A stretch of 64,000 nucleotides of DNA. Origin: Klebsiella aerogenes KCTC 2190. GTDB lineage: Bacteria; Pseudomonadota; Gammaproteobacteria; Enterobacterales; Enterobacteriaceae. The stretch covers positions 4,372,779 to 4,436,778 of the forward strand of contig NC_015663.1 of NCBI RefSeq assembly GCF_000215745.1. Reading direction: 5' to 3'. The notes beneath the pieces were generated by a model that was not told the origin of the DNA, made no database searches, and was given only the letters and a program-made list of their open reading frames with translations. How positions within the stretch are numbered: the stretch's first letter is position 1; each line of letters opens with the position of its first letter. The position numbers were made by a program, and so were the translations under genes. Positions 9,991-19,566 of this stretch are shown one piece after another.

Positions 9991-10395
9991 CTTTTTCTCG
10001 TAGCGCAAATACCCCACCACGCCTCCGCCGCCATCTTTTGGATGATTCACGCCGTCGTTGACCTCCACGCAAGGAAAATCGAAAGGCGAAACGCCATCAA
10101 TGCAGGCCACATTTACCCCATACTGCTGCGGGTTTGATCGCCGTTGATGAAAGGTGTAGATCCCGCATACCGAGCAGAAGAAGTGCACGGCTTCCCCCGT
10201 ATTAAAGCGATACTCTGTGAGCTTATCCCTTCCGCGTACCACCTCTATTCCTGAACGCGGCGAAGAGACCGCGACCGCCCCACGCATTCGACAATATGAA
10301 CAGTTACAGCGACGAACGGTGTTGAAGCCATCGCTGAGCTCAACGGTAAATGCCACCGCACCGCAGTGACAATGAGCGGATAATTTCTCTGCCAT
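9988..10395 (-). CDS. GFA/CENP-V-type zinc-binding protein, function unknown
   Basis: This 135-residue protein carries the full cysteine pattern of the GFA family: HCHCGAVAF near residue 9, CNCSYCRMRG near 30, and FFCSVCG near 73. These residues bind two zinc ions in glutathione-dependent formaldehyde-activating enzyme and its relatives. Most bacterial members have no proven substrate, and nothing nearby points to formaldehyde metabolism. It lies downstream of and on the same strand as paaY, but 18 bases away with its own ribosome site, so it may be read through from paaXY. Confidence 0.8.
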   Translation of the reverse strand: MAEKLSAHCHCGAVAFTVELSDGFNTVRRCNCSYCRMRGAVAVSSPRSGIEVVRGRDKLTEYRFNTGEAVHFFCSVCGIYTFHQRRSNPQQYGVNVACIDGVSPFDFPCVEVNDGVNHPKDGGGGVVGYLRYEKK

Positions 10396-10413
10396 TATAG
10401 TTACCCCTCAGGT

Positions 10414-11004
10414 TTAGGATTTTGGCCGCAGGTTTTCGTCAAATTCCAGACGCTTGCGCCCGGCCTCCATCTCTTTTAATGGCTCCACCTGATGCAGCGT
10501 CTGCTTACAACGTTCGACCAGCACCTGGTATTCACGGGTACCGTGTTTTTTCCACTCCAGCTCCTGTTCGCTCAGCGTACGAATCGCTTTTGCCGGGCTG
10601 CCGAGGATCAAATGGTTAGCAGGCATTTCCGCTTTCGCTTTTACGAAGGCGGAAGCGCCGACAATACTATTTTCGCCAATTACCGCCCCGTCGATAATCA
10701 CCGCGCTCATTCCCACCAGCGCGTTGCGGCCAATCACACAGCCGTGCAGGATTGCGCCGTGGCCGATGTGGCCGTCCTCTTCCACCACGGTATCCTGGCC
10801 GGGGAAGCCGTGCATGACGCAGTTATCCTGAATATTGGCTCCGTCTTTTACTACAATACGACCGAAGTCGCCGCGCAGGCTGGCATTAGGCCCAACATAG
10901 ACCCCTTTTCCCAGGATCACGTCGCCAATGAGTACCGCCGTCGGATGAACATAGCTCTCATCCGGCACCACTGGCGTCAGCCCATCAATCTGATAAATCG
11001 GCAT
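10414..11004 (-). CDS. paaY: Phenylacetate pathway thioesterase/hexapeptide protein PaaY
   Basis: The 196-residue product is a left-handed beta-helix of the gamma-carbonic anhydrase type, with repeated hexapeptides ([36 protein letters not shown]) and the zinc-ligand histidines in these turns. In E. coli, PaaY hydrolyses dead-end CoA thioesters formed when the ring-opening step fails, supporting the pathway. The start ATG at 11004 follows a GGAGG ribosome site and lies 9 bases after paaX, so the two are co-transcribed. Length matches E. coli PaaY. Confidence 0.93.
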   Translation of the reverse strand: MPIYQIDGLTPVVPDESYVHPTAVLIGDVILGKGVYVGPNASLRGDFGRIVVKDGANIQDNCVMHGFPGQDTVVEEDGHIGHGAILHGCVIGRNALVGMSAVIIDGAVIGENSIVGASAFVKAKAEMPANHLILGSPAKAIRTLSEQELEWKKHGTREYQVLVERCKQTLHQVEPLKEMEAGRKRLEFDENLRPKS

Positions 11005-11013
11005 GCAACCTCC

Positions 11014-11940
11014 TTAGACGCCCGGCAAACCGCCAAAGCGTTGAAAATAAAGCGGACCCGGGGCGGGAAGCTCGCCAACTGAGCTTTCGCCTTTTTCGCC
11101 GACGAAGGCCAGCGCGCCTGGCGTCACGCGTTGATAAATATTGATGCACAGCTGCCGCGCGGTTTGCCCGGCCCAATGCGCCGGCAGGAGCTCTTCCGGC
11201 AGCAGCGGGTCTTTAAGCACCACACGGCGATAGAAATGGATAAGGAGCAGTTGGATCTGGAAACAGCGCTCCGGCGTCAACTCTGACGGCTCGCTGTCGC
11301 GCAGCAGCGGCAGTAACGGCCGGAACAATGCGATAAACGCCTCGTACATCTCATTTTGTTCGGTGAGATGCCAGCACTCCTCTACGCGGTCGCGCAGCGC
11401 CGCCCTTGAGAGCGCCAGCGGCGAATGGGCTTCAAAACAGATGACGTTTTCGGCAACGCCCGCTTCATGTAGCAGCGATTGGACATCGGCCAGTTTTTGC
11501 GACGGCGAGGCCAGCAGGCTCGGCGCCAGCGCGCCAAATCCCTGCCATAACAGTTGCTTTTTGACTTCCGCCAGAACCGTTTTTTCTAACCCTTCCGACA
11601 ATAGCAGCAGCCAGGTTCCGTCCCATTCCGGGGCGTTCGCCCGATAAATTTTATGTTCCGCGCGCCGGGTCAGACGTAGCCCTTTATCGCTCAGGCGATA
11701 GAAGCTACGCCGGCCGATACGCACGACATCGAGCCACTCTTCTTTATTGAGACGGAATAGCGCAGTGCGGACAAAGCGCTCGCCAAATCCTAATCCTTCC
11801 AGCAGCGCCGCGACGCTACCCAGCCACACTTCCCCACCGCGTTGTAATAAGGCGTCACCATACAGCGAGGCAATCAATGACGTACCGCTGATCGGCATCG
11901 CCGTCACCGCTTGTTGAATAAAGGCGTCGAGTTTACTCAT
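11014..11940 (-). CDS. paaX: Phenylacetyl-CoA-responsive repressor PaaX
   Basis: This GntR-like regulator begins MSKLDAFIQ like E. coli PaaX, with a winged-helix domain (about residues 1-90) and a C-terminal effector/dimer domain. It represses the paa operons until phenylacetyl-CoA binds. An in-frame ATG three codons upstream (11949) is also possible; neither start has a strong ribosome site. The C-terminus ends FGGLPGV, several residues shorter than the E. coli protein. Upstream lies the inverted repeat TATGA-A-TCATA, also present before paaZ, suggesting autoregulation. Confidence 0.93.
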   Translation of the reverse strand: MSKLDAFIQQAVTAMPISGTSLIASLYGDALLQRGGEVWLGSVAALLEGLGFGERFVRTALFRLNKEEWLDVVRIGRRSFYRLSDKGLRLTRRAEHKIYRANAPEWDGTWLLLLSEGLEKTVLAEVKKQLLWQGFGALAPSLLASPSQKLADVQSLLHEAGVAENVICFEAHSPLALSRAALRDRVEECWHLTEQNEMYEAFIALFRPLLPLLRDSEPSELTPERCFQIQLLLIHFYRRVVLKDPLLPEELLPAHWAGQTARQLCINIYQRVTPGALAFVGEKGESSVGELPAPGPLYFQRFGGLPGV

Positions 11941-11967
11941 CTGATTCATTCTGTTGTTATATTTTTC

Positions 11968-11982
11968 CTTTATGAATCATAG
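11968..11982. promoter_or_regulatory. Putative PaaX operator upstream of paaX
   Basis: TATGA (11971-11975) and TCATA (11977-11981) form an inverted repeat around one A. It sits about 30 bases before the paaX start. The same element, TTATGA-T-TCATAA, occurs at 21787-21799 upstream of paaZ. E. coli PaaX sites are reported to contain a TGATTC core, which is present here on one strand. Repression of paaX by its own product is the simplest reading. Confidence 0.55.
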
Positions 11983-11988
11983 CACAGG

Positions 11989-12030
11989 AAAACCCCGGCT
12001 TATGGCGTAAAGGCCTCAGCCGGGTTACCG
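11989..12030 (-). terminator. Hairpin after paaK, probable end of the main paa operon
   Basis: Arms AACCCCGGCT (around 11991-12000) and AGCCGGGTT (around 12018-12026) can pair across about 18 bases, with further GC-rich sequence (ACCGGGG) beside them. It lies between paaK and paaX. No clear T-run follows, so termination may be partial and allow some read-through into paaX. Confidence 0.4.
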
Positions 12031-12039
12031 GGGAGAGAA

Positions 12040-13356
12040 TTAACCGCTGACCACCGCTTTACGCAGGTCGAATACCCGACAGGCTTTCCCTTCAGAGCGA
12101 GGAATGCTGCCGCAGTTGACGATAGTAATATCGGTGGAGATCCCGACCATCGACTTAATACGGTGACGCAACTGATGACAAATCTGGCAGCGTTGTTCAT
12201 GACTTAACGCCAGCCCGCTCTCTTTCAGCTCAACGCGTACCGCCAGCGAATCAAGATGACCGCGGCGATTGACCTCTAACTGATAGTGCGGCGCCAGGTG
12301 TTCAAACTTGAGGATCTCCTCTTCCAGCTGTGATGGGAAGACGTTAACCCCGCGGATAATCAGCATATCGTCGCTGCGTCCACTGATGCGATCCATGCGG
12401 CGCATGGTCCGCGCGGTTCCCGGCAGCAAGCGAGTCAGATCGCGGGTACGATAGCGGATCACCGGCAGCGCCTCTTTGGTCAACGTGGTAAACAGCAGTT
12501 CGCCATGCTCGCCATCTTCCAGCGGCGTACCGTCGTCCGGGTTGACGATTTCCGGGAAGAAGTGGTCTTCCCAGATGGTCGGGCCGTCAACGGTTTCCAG
12601 GCACTCCATTGCCACCCCAGGCCCCATCACCTCTGACAGACCGTAAATATCCAGTGCGGTGATACCCAGGCGGCGCTCGATTTCCGCGCGCATCGCCAGC
12701 GTCCACGGCTCAGCGCCAAAGACGCCGACCCGCAATGAACAGCCGCGGGCATCGCCGCCCATCTGGCGCTCCAGCTCTTCGATCAGATTCAGACAATAAG
12801 ACGGCGTCACCATGATCATATCCGGCTGGAAGTCGCGGATCAGCTGCGCCTGTTTTTCGGTCTGTCCGCCGGACATCGGGATCACCGTCGCGCCTAAACG
12901 CTCCGCGCCGTAGTGCGCGCCAAGGCCGCCGGTAAACAGGCCGTAGCCGTAGGCGACGTGAATTTTATCTTTTGCTGAACCACCGGCCGCGCGCAGCGAA
13001 CGGGCGACAATATTGGCCCAGTTATCAATATCGTTTTGCGTATATCCCACCACCGTCGGTTTGCCGGTGGTGCCGGAAGAGGCGTGAATGCGCACTACCT
13101 GCTCCATCGGCACCGCAAAGGTATCGAAGGGATAGTTGTCGCGCAGATCTTGTTTAGTGGTACAGGGGAATTTTTTCAGATCGTTTAATTCCCGAAAGTC
13201 GTCAGGGTGTACGCCGGCGGCGTCGAATTTGCGGCGATACATCGGCACATTTTCATACGCATGCTTCAGCGTCCATTTCAGGCGCTGGGTTTGCAGAGCC
13301 TGCAGTTCATCTCGCGATGCGGTTTCAATCGGATCTAATTTTGTAGTAGTTATCAT
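12040..13356 (-). CDS. paaK: Phenylacetate-CoA ligase
   Basis: This 438-residue AMP-forming ligase activates phenylacetate to phenylacetyl-CoA, the committed entry step of the pathway and the source of the PaaX inducer. Visible motifs are the phosphate loop SSGTTGKPTVVGYT (about residues 91-104), the core motif YGLSEVMGPG (about 235), YRTRDLTRLL (about 305) and the C-terminal lid with RSEGKACRV. Length and sequence match E. coli PaaK nearly residue for residue. It is the last gene of paaA-K, 26 bases after paaJ. Confidence 0.97.
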   Translation of the reverse strand: MITTTKLDPIETASRDELQALQTQRLKWTLKHAYENVPMYRRKFDAAGVHPDDFRELNDLKKFPCTTKQDLRDNYPFDTFAVPMEQVVRIHASSGTTGKPTVVGYTQNDIDNWANIVARSLRAAGGSAKDKIHVAYGYGLFTGGLGAHYGAERLGATVIPMSGGQTEKQAQLIRDFQPDMIMVTPSYCLNLIEELERQMGGDARGCSLRVGVFGAEPWTLAMRAEIERRLGITALDIYGLSEVMGPGVAMECLETVDGPTIWEDHFFPEIVNPDDGTPLEDGEHGELLFTTLTKEALPVIRYRTRDLTRLLPGTARTMRRMDRISGRSDDMLIIRGVNVFPSQLEEEILKFEHLAPHYQLEVNRRGHLDSLAVRVELKESGLALSHEQRCQICHQLRHRIKSMVGISTDITIVNCGSIPRSEGKACRVFDLRKAVVSG

Positions 13357-13382
13357 TGTAGGGTACTCGCAGGTAAATTAGC

Positions 13383-14588
13383 TCACACTCGCTCGAGGAT
13401 CATGGCAATGCCCTGACCCACGCCAATACACATCGTACACAGCGCATAACGCCCGCCCCGGCGTTGCAGCTCAAGGCTGGCGCTCAGCGCCAGTCGCGCG
13501 CCGCTCATGCCCAGCGGATGACCTAACGCGATGGCGCCGCCGTTGGGATTCACGTGCGCCGCATCATCCGGCACGCCGAGTTGTCTGAGCACCCCCAGCG
13601 CCTGCGCGGCGAAGGCCTCATTCAGCTCTATCAGATCCATATCGTTAATATTGAGTCCGGCTCGCTCCAGCACTTTACGCACTGCCGGTACCGGCCCCAG
13701 CCCCATCAGGCGCGGTTCAACACCCGCCGTCGCCATCGCCACGATACGCGCGCGCGGCGTGAGCCCCTGTACGCTGGCCTGCTGTTCACTGGCGATAATC
13801 AGCGCCGCTGCGCCATCGTTAACGCCAGAAGCATTTCCAGCCGTAATGACTCCGCCTTTACGGAACGGCGCTTTTAATAGCGAGAGTTGCTCAAGCGTGG
13901 TTTCCGGGCGGGGATGCTCATCATCGCGTACCGCGCTGACCGCCCCTTTCTTGCCGATGATCTGCACCGGCACGATTTCCTGCGCCAGAATGCCGTCGCG
14001 CTGGGCCTGCGCCGTGCGCTGCTGGCTGCGCCAGGCGAAAGCGTCCTGATCGGCCCGACTGATATTTAACAATTCAGCTACATTCTCTGCCGTTTCCGGC
14101 ATGCTGTCAGTTCCGAATTGTTGCGCCATGAGCGGGTTCACAAAACGCCAGCCAATCGTGGTATCAAAGAGTTCCGCCTGACGCTGATACGGCGTGCTGG
14201 CTTTTCCCATCACGAACGGCGCGCGCGACATCGATTCCACGCCGCCAGCAATCAGCAGATCGGCATCGCCGGCTTTGATCGCCCTGGCGGCAAAACCGAT
14301 CGCATCCAGACCCGATCCGCACAAGCGGTTAATCGTGGTGCCCGGCACGGTATGCGGGTAACCTGCCAACAGCGTCGCCATGTGCGCCACGTTGCGGTTA
14401 TCCTCACCGGCCTGGTTCGCACAGCCGAAAATCACATCATCAATCGCTGCCGGGTCGAGCCCGGGGTTACGGCTCAGCAACTCACGTAGCGGGATCGCCG
14501 CCAGGTCGTCGGCGCGGACGCCGGCCAGCGCTCCGCCGTAGCGGCCAATCGGCGTGCGGATCCCGTCACAAATAAAGGCGTCGCGCAT
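13383..14588 (-). CDS. paaJ: 3-oxoadipyl-CoA / 3-oxo-5,6-dehydrosuberyl-CoA thiolase
   Basis: This 401-residue thiolase shows all catalytic elements: the nucleophilic Cys in [11 protein letters not shown] (about residue 90), [16 protein letters not shown] with the active-site His (about 357), and the second Cys in [10 protein letters not shown] near the C-terminus. It performs two thiolytic steps, removing acetyl-CoA from 3-oxo-5,6-dehydrosuberyl-CoA and splitting 3-oxoadipyl-CoA to acetyl-CoA and succinyl-CoA. Its ATG shares a base with the paaI stop (14588), so translation is coupled. Confidence 0.96.
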   Translation of the reverse strand: MRDAFICDGIRTPIGRYGGALAGVRADDLAAIPLRELLSRNPGLDPAAIDDVIFGCANQAGEDNRNVAHMATLLAGYPHTVPGTTINRLCGSGLDAIGFAARAIKAGDADLLIAGGVESMSRAPFVMGKASTPYQRQAELFDTTIGWRFVNPLMAQQFGTDSMPETAENVAELLNISRADQDAFAWRSQQRTAQAQRDGILAQEIVPVQIIGKKGAVSAVRDDEHPRPETTLEQLSLLKAPFRKGGVITAGNASGVNDGAAALIIASEQQASVQGLTPRARIVAMATAGVEPRLMGLGPVPAVRKVLERAGLNINDMDLIELNEAFAAQALGVLRQLGVPDDAAHVNPNGGAIALGHPLGMSGARLALSASLELQRRGGRYALCTMCIGVGQGIAMILERV

Positions 14589-15010
14589 TACACTTCTCCC
14601 GTGATTGTGCCGCCGATACGGTGCGATTTGCCGCGGAACAGGGCCACAATCTTTTGCTGTTGATTAACAATTTCGATGTCGTAGACGCCGGTCAGCTTGC
14701 CCTGCTGTTTGACTCTTGCGGTGGCGACCAGCCTGTCGCCGGCAAACGCCGGACGAAGAAAATCAATATTTGCCGCCGAAGCCACCGCCGCCAGCCCCTG
14801 GCTGTTACAGGCGTAAGCGAAAGCGGTATCGGCGAGCGTAAATAGCTGGCCGCCGTGACAGGTCTGATGGCCGTTAAGCATGTCCGCCGAGACGGTCATG
14901 CTCATCTGCGCAAAACCGTCGTCCATTTCGATAAGTTCAATCCCCATCTTTCTGGCGCAAGTATCTTTTTCGTACATCACGCGCGCGTTGCGCCACGGAT
15001 CATTGCTCAT
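14588..15010 (-). CDS. paaI: Hydroxyphenylacetyl-CoA thioesterase PaaI
   Basis: This 140-residue hotdog-fold protein has the PaaI motif GHQTCHGGQLFTLADTAFAYACN (catalytic Asp within LADTA, about residue 61). In E. coli, PaaI hydrolyses ring-hydroxylated phenylacetyl-CoA and related thioesters, freeing CoA trapped in dead-end products. It overlaps the paaH end by 11 bases and shares one base with paaJ, which fits the compact operon. Confidence 0.95.
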   Translation of the reverse strand: MSNDPWRNARVMYEKDTCARKMGIELIEMDDGFAQMSMTVSADMLNGHQTCHGGQLFTLADTAFAYACNSQGLAAVASAANIDFLRPAFAGDRLVATARVKQQGKLTGVYDIEIVNQQQKIVALFRGKSHRIGGTITGEV

Positions 15011-16421
15011 GGTGCTTCTCCATCAGCGCCTTCTGGCGCAACAGGGAACTGGGGCGATAGCGCTCCTCGCCATAATGGTGTTGCAGGTTCTCCAGCAGTT
15101 GCAGCACCCGCCGCCAGCCAAGGCGTTCTCCCCACGCCAGCGGGCCGTGCGGATAATTGACACCAAGGCGCATCGCGGTATCAATATCATGCGGGCTGGC
15201 GATCCCTTTTTGCACCGCATCCAGCGCTTCGTTAATCAGCATCGCCACCGTGCGCCACACCAGCAGGCCGGGATAATCGGCAATACGCAGAACTTTCTTG
15301 CCCTGCTGTTGGAAGTAATGCACGGCCTTATCAGTGGCCGCAGGCGCGTTGGTCGCCGCTGCTGCCAGCACCACCGTATCGCTGGCGCACAGGTCATATA
15401 CCACCACCGGGCGGTGATGCTTAACGCTTAGCGCCAGCGCGGTCTCGCCTTCGGTCTCCAGCAATAAGAGCTCATCGAGCTCTGTGACACTGTCACTTAT
15501 AGCTGTAATGGATTGAGCGCCAATAGATACCGTCGGCAGCGCCGCGTCCGGCTGCGTCTCCGCGGGCCAGCGATAGACGCCGTGGCCGCTCTTTTTACCC
15601 AGCCGCCCGGCCAGCGCCAGCTCTTGCTGGAGTAGCGATGGCAGGTAGCGGCGGTCCTGCCAGAAAGCGTTAAACACCGAACAGGTCACGGCGAAGTTGA
15701 CGTCCTGGCCAATCAGGTCAGTCAGCGCCAGCGGTCCCATCGGAAAACCGCCGCCGTCACGCAAAGCGGCATCGATAACCTCAGGAGCGGCAACCTGTTC
15801 TTCCAGCGCGCGCCAGGCCTCAGCGTAGAACGGACGCGCTACGCGGTTAACGATAAATCCCGGCGTTGAGCGGCAGCGTACCGGCTGTTTCCCCCAGCCG
15901 CTTACGCACTGGCACAGCTGCTCTACCACCTCTGCAGACGTCTCCAGGCCACTCACCACCTCGACCAGCTTCATCACCGGCGCCGGATTAAAAAAGTGCA
16001 GCCCGGCCACCCGCTCCGGGTTTTTGACCCCGGCGGCGATGGCGGTAATCGAAATAGACGAAGTGTTACTGGTCAACAACGTTGACGGCGCGCAGATCTC
16101 CGCCAGCTGCGCGAACAGCGCCGTTTTGACCTCCAACCGTTCAGAGGCCGCTTCAATTACTAAATCCGCGTCGGCAAGCGCGGCTAAATCGTGAGCCGGA
16201 TGCAGGCGCGCCAGCAGCGCGTCGGCCTGTTCTGACGCCAGTTTGCCGCGCTCGACCCGCGATGCCAGACGCATAGCAATGCCGTCGATCGCCTGGGCAA
16301 TCGCGGTTTGATTAATATCGAAAATACGCACCGGATGTCCGGCGGCAGCGGCTACTTCAGCAATACCGGCTCCCATGGTGCCGCTGCCAATCACCGCCAC
16401 GGTGGCAAAGGATGTTGTCAT
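15000..16421 (-). CDS. paaH: 3-hydroxyadipyl-CoA dehydrogenase
   Basis: This 473-residue member of the 3-hydroxyacyl-CoA dehydrogenase family has the NAD-binding motif VIGSGTMGAGIAE (residues 10-22), NTSSIS, and the active-site region HFFNPAPVMKLVEVV (about 142-156). Two C-terminal dimerisation domains follow. It oxidises (S)-3-hydroxyadipyl-CoA to 3-oxoadipyl-CoA with NAD+. Three bases separate it from paaG, and its end overlaps paaI. Confidence 0.96.
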   Translation of the reverse strand: MTTSFATVAVIGSGTMGAGIAEVAAAAGHPVRIFDINQTAIAQAIDGIAMRLASRVERGKLASEQADALLARLHPAHDLAALADADLVIEAASERLEVKTALFAQLAEICAPSTLLTSNTSSISITAIAAGVKNPERVAGLHFFNPAPVMKLVEVVSGLETSAEVVEQLCQCVSGWGKQPVRCRSTPGFIVNRVARPFYAEAWRALEEQVAAPEVIDAALRDGGGFPMGPLALTDLIGQDVNFAVTCSVFNAFWQDRRYLPSLLQQELALAGRLGKKSGHGVYRWPAETQPDAALPTVSIGAQSITAISDSVTELDELLLLETEGETALALSVKHHRPVVVYDLCASDTVVLAAAATNAPAATDKAVHYFQQQGKKVLRIADYPGLLVWRTVAMLINEALDAVQKGIASPHDIDTAMRLGVNYPHGPLAWGERLGWRRVLQLLENLQHHYGEERYRPSSLLRQKALMEKHHEQ

Positions 16422-16424
16422 GGC

Positions 16425-17213
16425 CTATTTCCCGCTGAACTGTGGTGGCCGCTTGGCCAGAAACGCGCTGACCCCTTCGCGGTAATCATCGCTGCGCCCG
16501 GCCAGGCGCTGATAATCGCGCTCAAGGTCCAGCTGCGCATCGAGACTGTTGGTTTCAGAAGCCAGCAGCGCCTTTTTAATCAACCCAAGACCAAACGTCG
16601 GTTGCGCCGCCAGATGGCGCGCCAGTTGCAGACTGGTATCCGCCAGTTCTGAATCGTCCACCAGTTGCCAGATAATCCCCCACTGCACGGCCTGTTCCGC
16701 GCTGAGGCTATCGCCCAGCAGCGCCAGCCCCATCGCGCGAGCGCGGCCGGCCACCCGCGGCAGGAACCAGCTGCCGCCGCAGTCCGGCACCAGGCCGAGC
16801 TTGCTGAACGCCATCACAAATTTGGCCGAACGCGCGGCCAGCACGATATCGCAGCCCAGCGCCAGGGTGGCGCCAGCGCCGGCGGCCACGCCGTTGACCG
16901 CGCAGATAACCGGCTTCGGCAGCGCCGCCAGACGGCGCACTAACGGGTTGTAAAAGCGTTCTACCGACAGGCCGAGATCCGGCGGCGGACCGCTGGGGTC
17001 GACATTGCGATCGTTCAAATCCTGGCCGGCGCAAAAGCCGCGACCGGCGCCGGTGATCAGCAAGCAACGTACGCCGTCATCACGCTCGGCCTGCTTCAGA
17101 CATTCCGCCAGCTGTTGATGCATCAGGTCGTTAAAACTGTTGAGGCGGTCCGGGCGATTGAGGGTAATGGTCATGACGCCCTGTTCCACTGCGCTGAGAA
17201 TGAAAGCTTCCAC
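16425..17213 (-). CDS. paaG: 1,2-epoxyphenylacetyl-CoA isomerase
   Basis: This 262-residue crotonase-fold protein carries ITGAGRGFCAGQDLNDR (about residues 53-69) and VNGVAAGAGATLALGCD (about 105-121), which form the oxyanion hole. An Asp in SKLGLVPDCGG (about 137-147) is the expected acid/base. It isomerises the ring epoxide made by PaaABCE to the seven-membered oxepin-CoA and also acts later as a Delta3-Delta2 enoyl-CoA isomerase. Length equals E. coli PaaG. Confidence 0.96.
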   Translation of the reverse strand: MEAFILSAVEQGVMTITLNRPDRLNSFNDLMHQQLAECLKQAERDDGVRCLLITGAGRGFCAGQDLNDRNVDPSGPPPDLGLSVERFYNPLVRRLAALPKPVICAVNGVAAGAGATLALGCDIVLAARSAKFVMAFSKLGLVPDCGGSWFLPRVAGRARAMGLALLGDSLSAEQAVQWGIIWQLVDDSELADTSLQLARHLAAQPTFGLGLIKKALLASETNSLDAQLDLERDYQRLAGRSDDYREGVSAFLAKRPPQFSGK

Positions 17214-17215
17214 GA

Positions 17216-17983
17216 TTAGCGTCCTTTAAATTCCGGTGTACGTTTTTGTAAGAAGGCGTCGATGCCTTCGCGGCGGTCCTCGGTGGCGCTCAGCAGGCTA
17301 AACAGCTGGCGCTCCTGTTGCAGACCAGCCTGCAGGCTGACTTCCTGCGACAGGCGCAGCGACTGTTTTGCCGCCCGTAGCGCCAGCGGCGAATGGCGGG
17401 CAATGGTGGTTGCCAGTTTCAGGGCATACTCATCGGTTAAAGCCGCCGGATGGATATCGCTGACCAGCCCGGCCTGTTGCGCCTGGCGGGCGTCAATACT
17501 CTCGCCGCTCAGCACCATCCGGCTGGCCAGCGCCTTGCCAACGCTGCGGATCAGCCGCTGGGTGCCGCCAGCGCCCGGCATAATGCCGAGGGTAATTTCC
17601 GGCAGGCCAAAGCGGGCGTTGTCGCCGGCGACAATCAGGTCGCACAGCAGAGCCAGCTCGCAGCCGGCACCGAGCGCGTAGCCGTTGACCGAAGCGATGA
17701 GCGGTTTAGTAAAGGCATCGATTCGCGCCCATAACCGTGGGCGAATATCATCAAGGGTGGCAGGCAGATCTTTTTCCGCCATTTCATTGAGGTCAGCCCC
17801 GGCGGCGAAAAAACGCGCGTTACCGCTGATAACGCAGACGCCGACGCTGTCATCAACTGCCGCGGCCTCCAGCACCTCGGCAATCTGGGTTAATAAGGCA
17901 TTGTTCAGCGCGTTGCGGGCCTGCGGGCGGTTCAGCGTCAACTGAAGCGCCCGGCCATGACGGTGGATCAGCAGGTCACTCAT
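17216..17983 (-). CDS. paaF: 2,3-dehydroadipyl-CoA hydratase
   Basis: This 255-residue enoyl-CoA hydratase has the crotonase signatures ISGNARFFAAGADLNEM (about residues 52-68) and the paired acids in LPEITLGIMPGAGGTQRL (about 130-147). It hydrates 2,3-dehydroadipyl-CoA to 3-hydroxyadipyl-CoA, upstream of PaaH. Its start overlaps the paaE stop by four bases (17980-17983) and two bases separate it from paaG. Confidence 0.95.
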   Translation of the reverse strand: MSDLLIHRHGRALQLTLNRPQARNALNNALLTQIAEVLEAAAVDDSVGVCVISGNARFFAAGADLNEMAEKDLPATLDDIRPRLWARIDAFTKPLIASVNGYALGAGCELALLCDLIVAGDNARFGLPEITLGIMPGAGGTQRLIRSVGKALASRMVLSGESIDARQAQQAGLVSDIHPAALTDEYALKLATTIARHSPLALRAAKQSLRLSQEVSLQAGLQQERQLFSLLSATEDRREGIDAFLQKRTPEFKGR

Positions 17984-19050
17984 GCCATCCCCCGCGCGTC
18001 AAAGTCGACCACTACATCGCCGCTGGTCGGCAACGACTGGCAGCTCAGCACGTAGCCCGCCGCCAGCTCATCCGCTTCCAGGCTGTAATTGGCGGCCATC
18101 GCCACTTCACCGCGTAGCACTTTGCATTTACAGGTGGCGCATACCCCGCCCTTACAGGCGAACGGCAGATCGGCGCCCTGACGCAATGCGGCATCCAGGA
18201 TGCTGTCGTCTTCGGCGCTGAGGGCGATAAGCCGATCGCGCCCGTCCTGACGGATGGTCACCGTGCGCCCTTCCGCCTGCACTCCAGCGGCCCGCTTCAC
18301 ATTGCCGCCTGGGGTATTAAAGCGTTCGAGATGAATCGATTTCTCCGCTACGCCAAGTTCACGTAACGTCGCTTCCGCCTCGTCCATCATCACCGCCGGC
18401 CCGCAGATAAAGGCCTCGTCGAAACGGCTGAAATCCAGCAGATGGTCAGCGAGCTGGCGCAGTTTGTCGCCGTCAATGCGCCCCTGTAGCAGATCGCTGT
18501 CCATCGATTCCTGGCTAAACAGATGTATCACCTGCAGGCGCTGCGGATAGCGGTCTTTTAAATCGGCCAGCGCCTGGCGGAACATCATGCTATGGCTGCT
18601 GCGGTTGCCGTAGATCAGCGTGAAGCGGCTTTGCGGCTCGGTCGCCAGCGTCGCGCTAATGATCGCCATCATCGGCGTGATCCCGGAACCGGCGGCAATC
18701 GCCAGATACTCACCCTGCCGTTCGGCCTGCGGTTGATAACCGAAATGCCCCTGCGGCACCATCACCTCCAGCTCCATACCCTGCTGGATATCGTGCTGGG
18801 CGTAGCGCGAGAAGCGCCCGCCGTCGATGGCTTTGACCGCGACGCTAATTTCGCCTGGCGTGCGGCTGCGACAAATGGAGTAACAGCGGCGCAGTTCTTC
18901 GCCGCCCAGACGGGCTTTTAGCGTCAGATGCTGGCCCGGGCGAAAACAGTATTCCGCCTGCAGGGCTTGCGGAATCGCAAAAGTGATGGTCACCGCATCG
19001 CGGGTTTCCGGCTCGACTCTCGCCACCTTAAGCGAATGGAACGTCGTCAT
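17980..19050 (-). CDS. paaE: Phenylacetyl-CoA epoxidase reductase subunit PaaE
   Basis: This 356-residue iron-sulfur flavoprotein hands electrons from NADPH to the PaaAC di-iron oxygenase. Visible are the FAD-binding RCYSICR (about residues 54-60), the nucleotide-binding GSGITPM (about 113-119), and a C-terminal plant-type [2Fe-2S] ferredoxin domain with CKGGVCATCKCKV and a fourth Cys in YVLSCQ. The ATG at 19050 (MTTFHSLKV) was chosen over an in-frame ATG ten codons upstream because it matches the E. coli protein and leaves 7 bases after paaD. Confidence 0.96.
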   Translation of the reverse strand: MTTFHSLKVARVEPETRDAVTITFAIPQALQAEYCFRPGQHLTLKARLGGEELRRCYSICRSRTPGEISVAVKAIDGGRFSRYAQHDIQQGMELEVMVPQGHFGYQPQAERQGEYLAIAAGSGITPMMAIISATLATEPQSRFTLIYGNRSSHSMMFRQALADLKDRYPQRLQVIHLFSQESMDSDLLQGRIDGDKLRQLADHLLDFSRFDEAFICGPAVMMDEAEATLRELGVAEKSIHLERFNTPGGNVKRAAGVQAEGRTVTIRQDGRDRLIALSAEDDSILDAALRQGADLPFACKGGVCATCKCKVLRGEVAMAANYSLEADELAAGYVLSCQSLPTSGDVVVDFDARGMA

Positions 19051-19057
19051 GGCAACC

Positions 19058-19555
19058 TCAAATACATTTAAAGTAATCAAAAGGTTCCCGGCAGCTGTCG
19101 CAGCGATAGAGCGCTTTGCAGGCCGTGGAACCGAATTCGCTAATCAGCGAAGTATGGGTGCTGCCGCAGCGCGGACAGCTCACCTCAGCGGGCATGTCCG
19201 CATGGCAGGCGTGCCCCTGGGGCGGGCTGATGCCGTACTGGCGCAGGCGCTCGCGAGCATCCTGACTCATCCAGTCGGTGGTCCACGGCGGATCCAGCTG
19301 CAGGACGATATGCACCGGCAGAAAGCCATGCTCGCTCATGACCGTACGGATCTCGCCCAGCAGATGCTCCGTCGCCGGACAGCCCGAATAGGTCGGGGTA
19401 AAGCCAATCACCCAGCCGTCGCCATGGCGCGCGACGCTGCGTACCATACCGAGGTCGGTGATGGTGAGTACCGGCACTTCCGGATCCGGGATCGCGCTTA
19501 ATAACCCCCAGATGGTGCGAACCTCTGCAGGAGCGATATCGGCAAGACGTTGCAT
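19058..19555 (-). CDS. paaD: Phenylacetyl-CoA epoxidase iron-sulfur maturation protein PaaD
   Basis: This 165-residue protein has an N-terminal MIP18/DUF59 domain (PDPEVPVLTITDLGMV and TPTYSGCPATEH, the Cys being conserved) and a C-terminal zinc-ribbon-like four-Cys region (CPRCGS and CKALYRCDSC). It is thought to help assemble the iron-sulfur or di-iron centres of the epoxidase and is needed for its activity. The start MQRLADIAP at 19555 gives the same length as E. coli PaaD; an ATG six codons upstream is rejected. Confidence 0.94.
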   Translation of the reverse strand: MQRLADIAPAEVRTIWGLLSAIPDPEVPVLTITDLGMVRSVARHGDGWVIGFTPTYSGCPATEHLLGEIRTVMSEHGFLPVHIVLQLDPPWTTDWMSQDARERLRQYGISPPQGHACHADMPAEVSCPRCGSTHTSLISEFGSTACKALYRCDSCREPFDYFKCI

Positions 19556-19566
19556 AGTCACCTCAC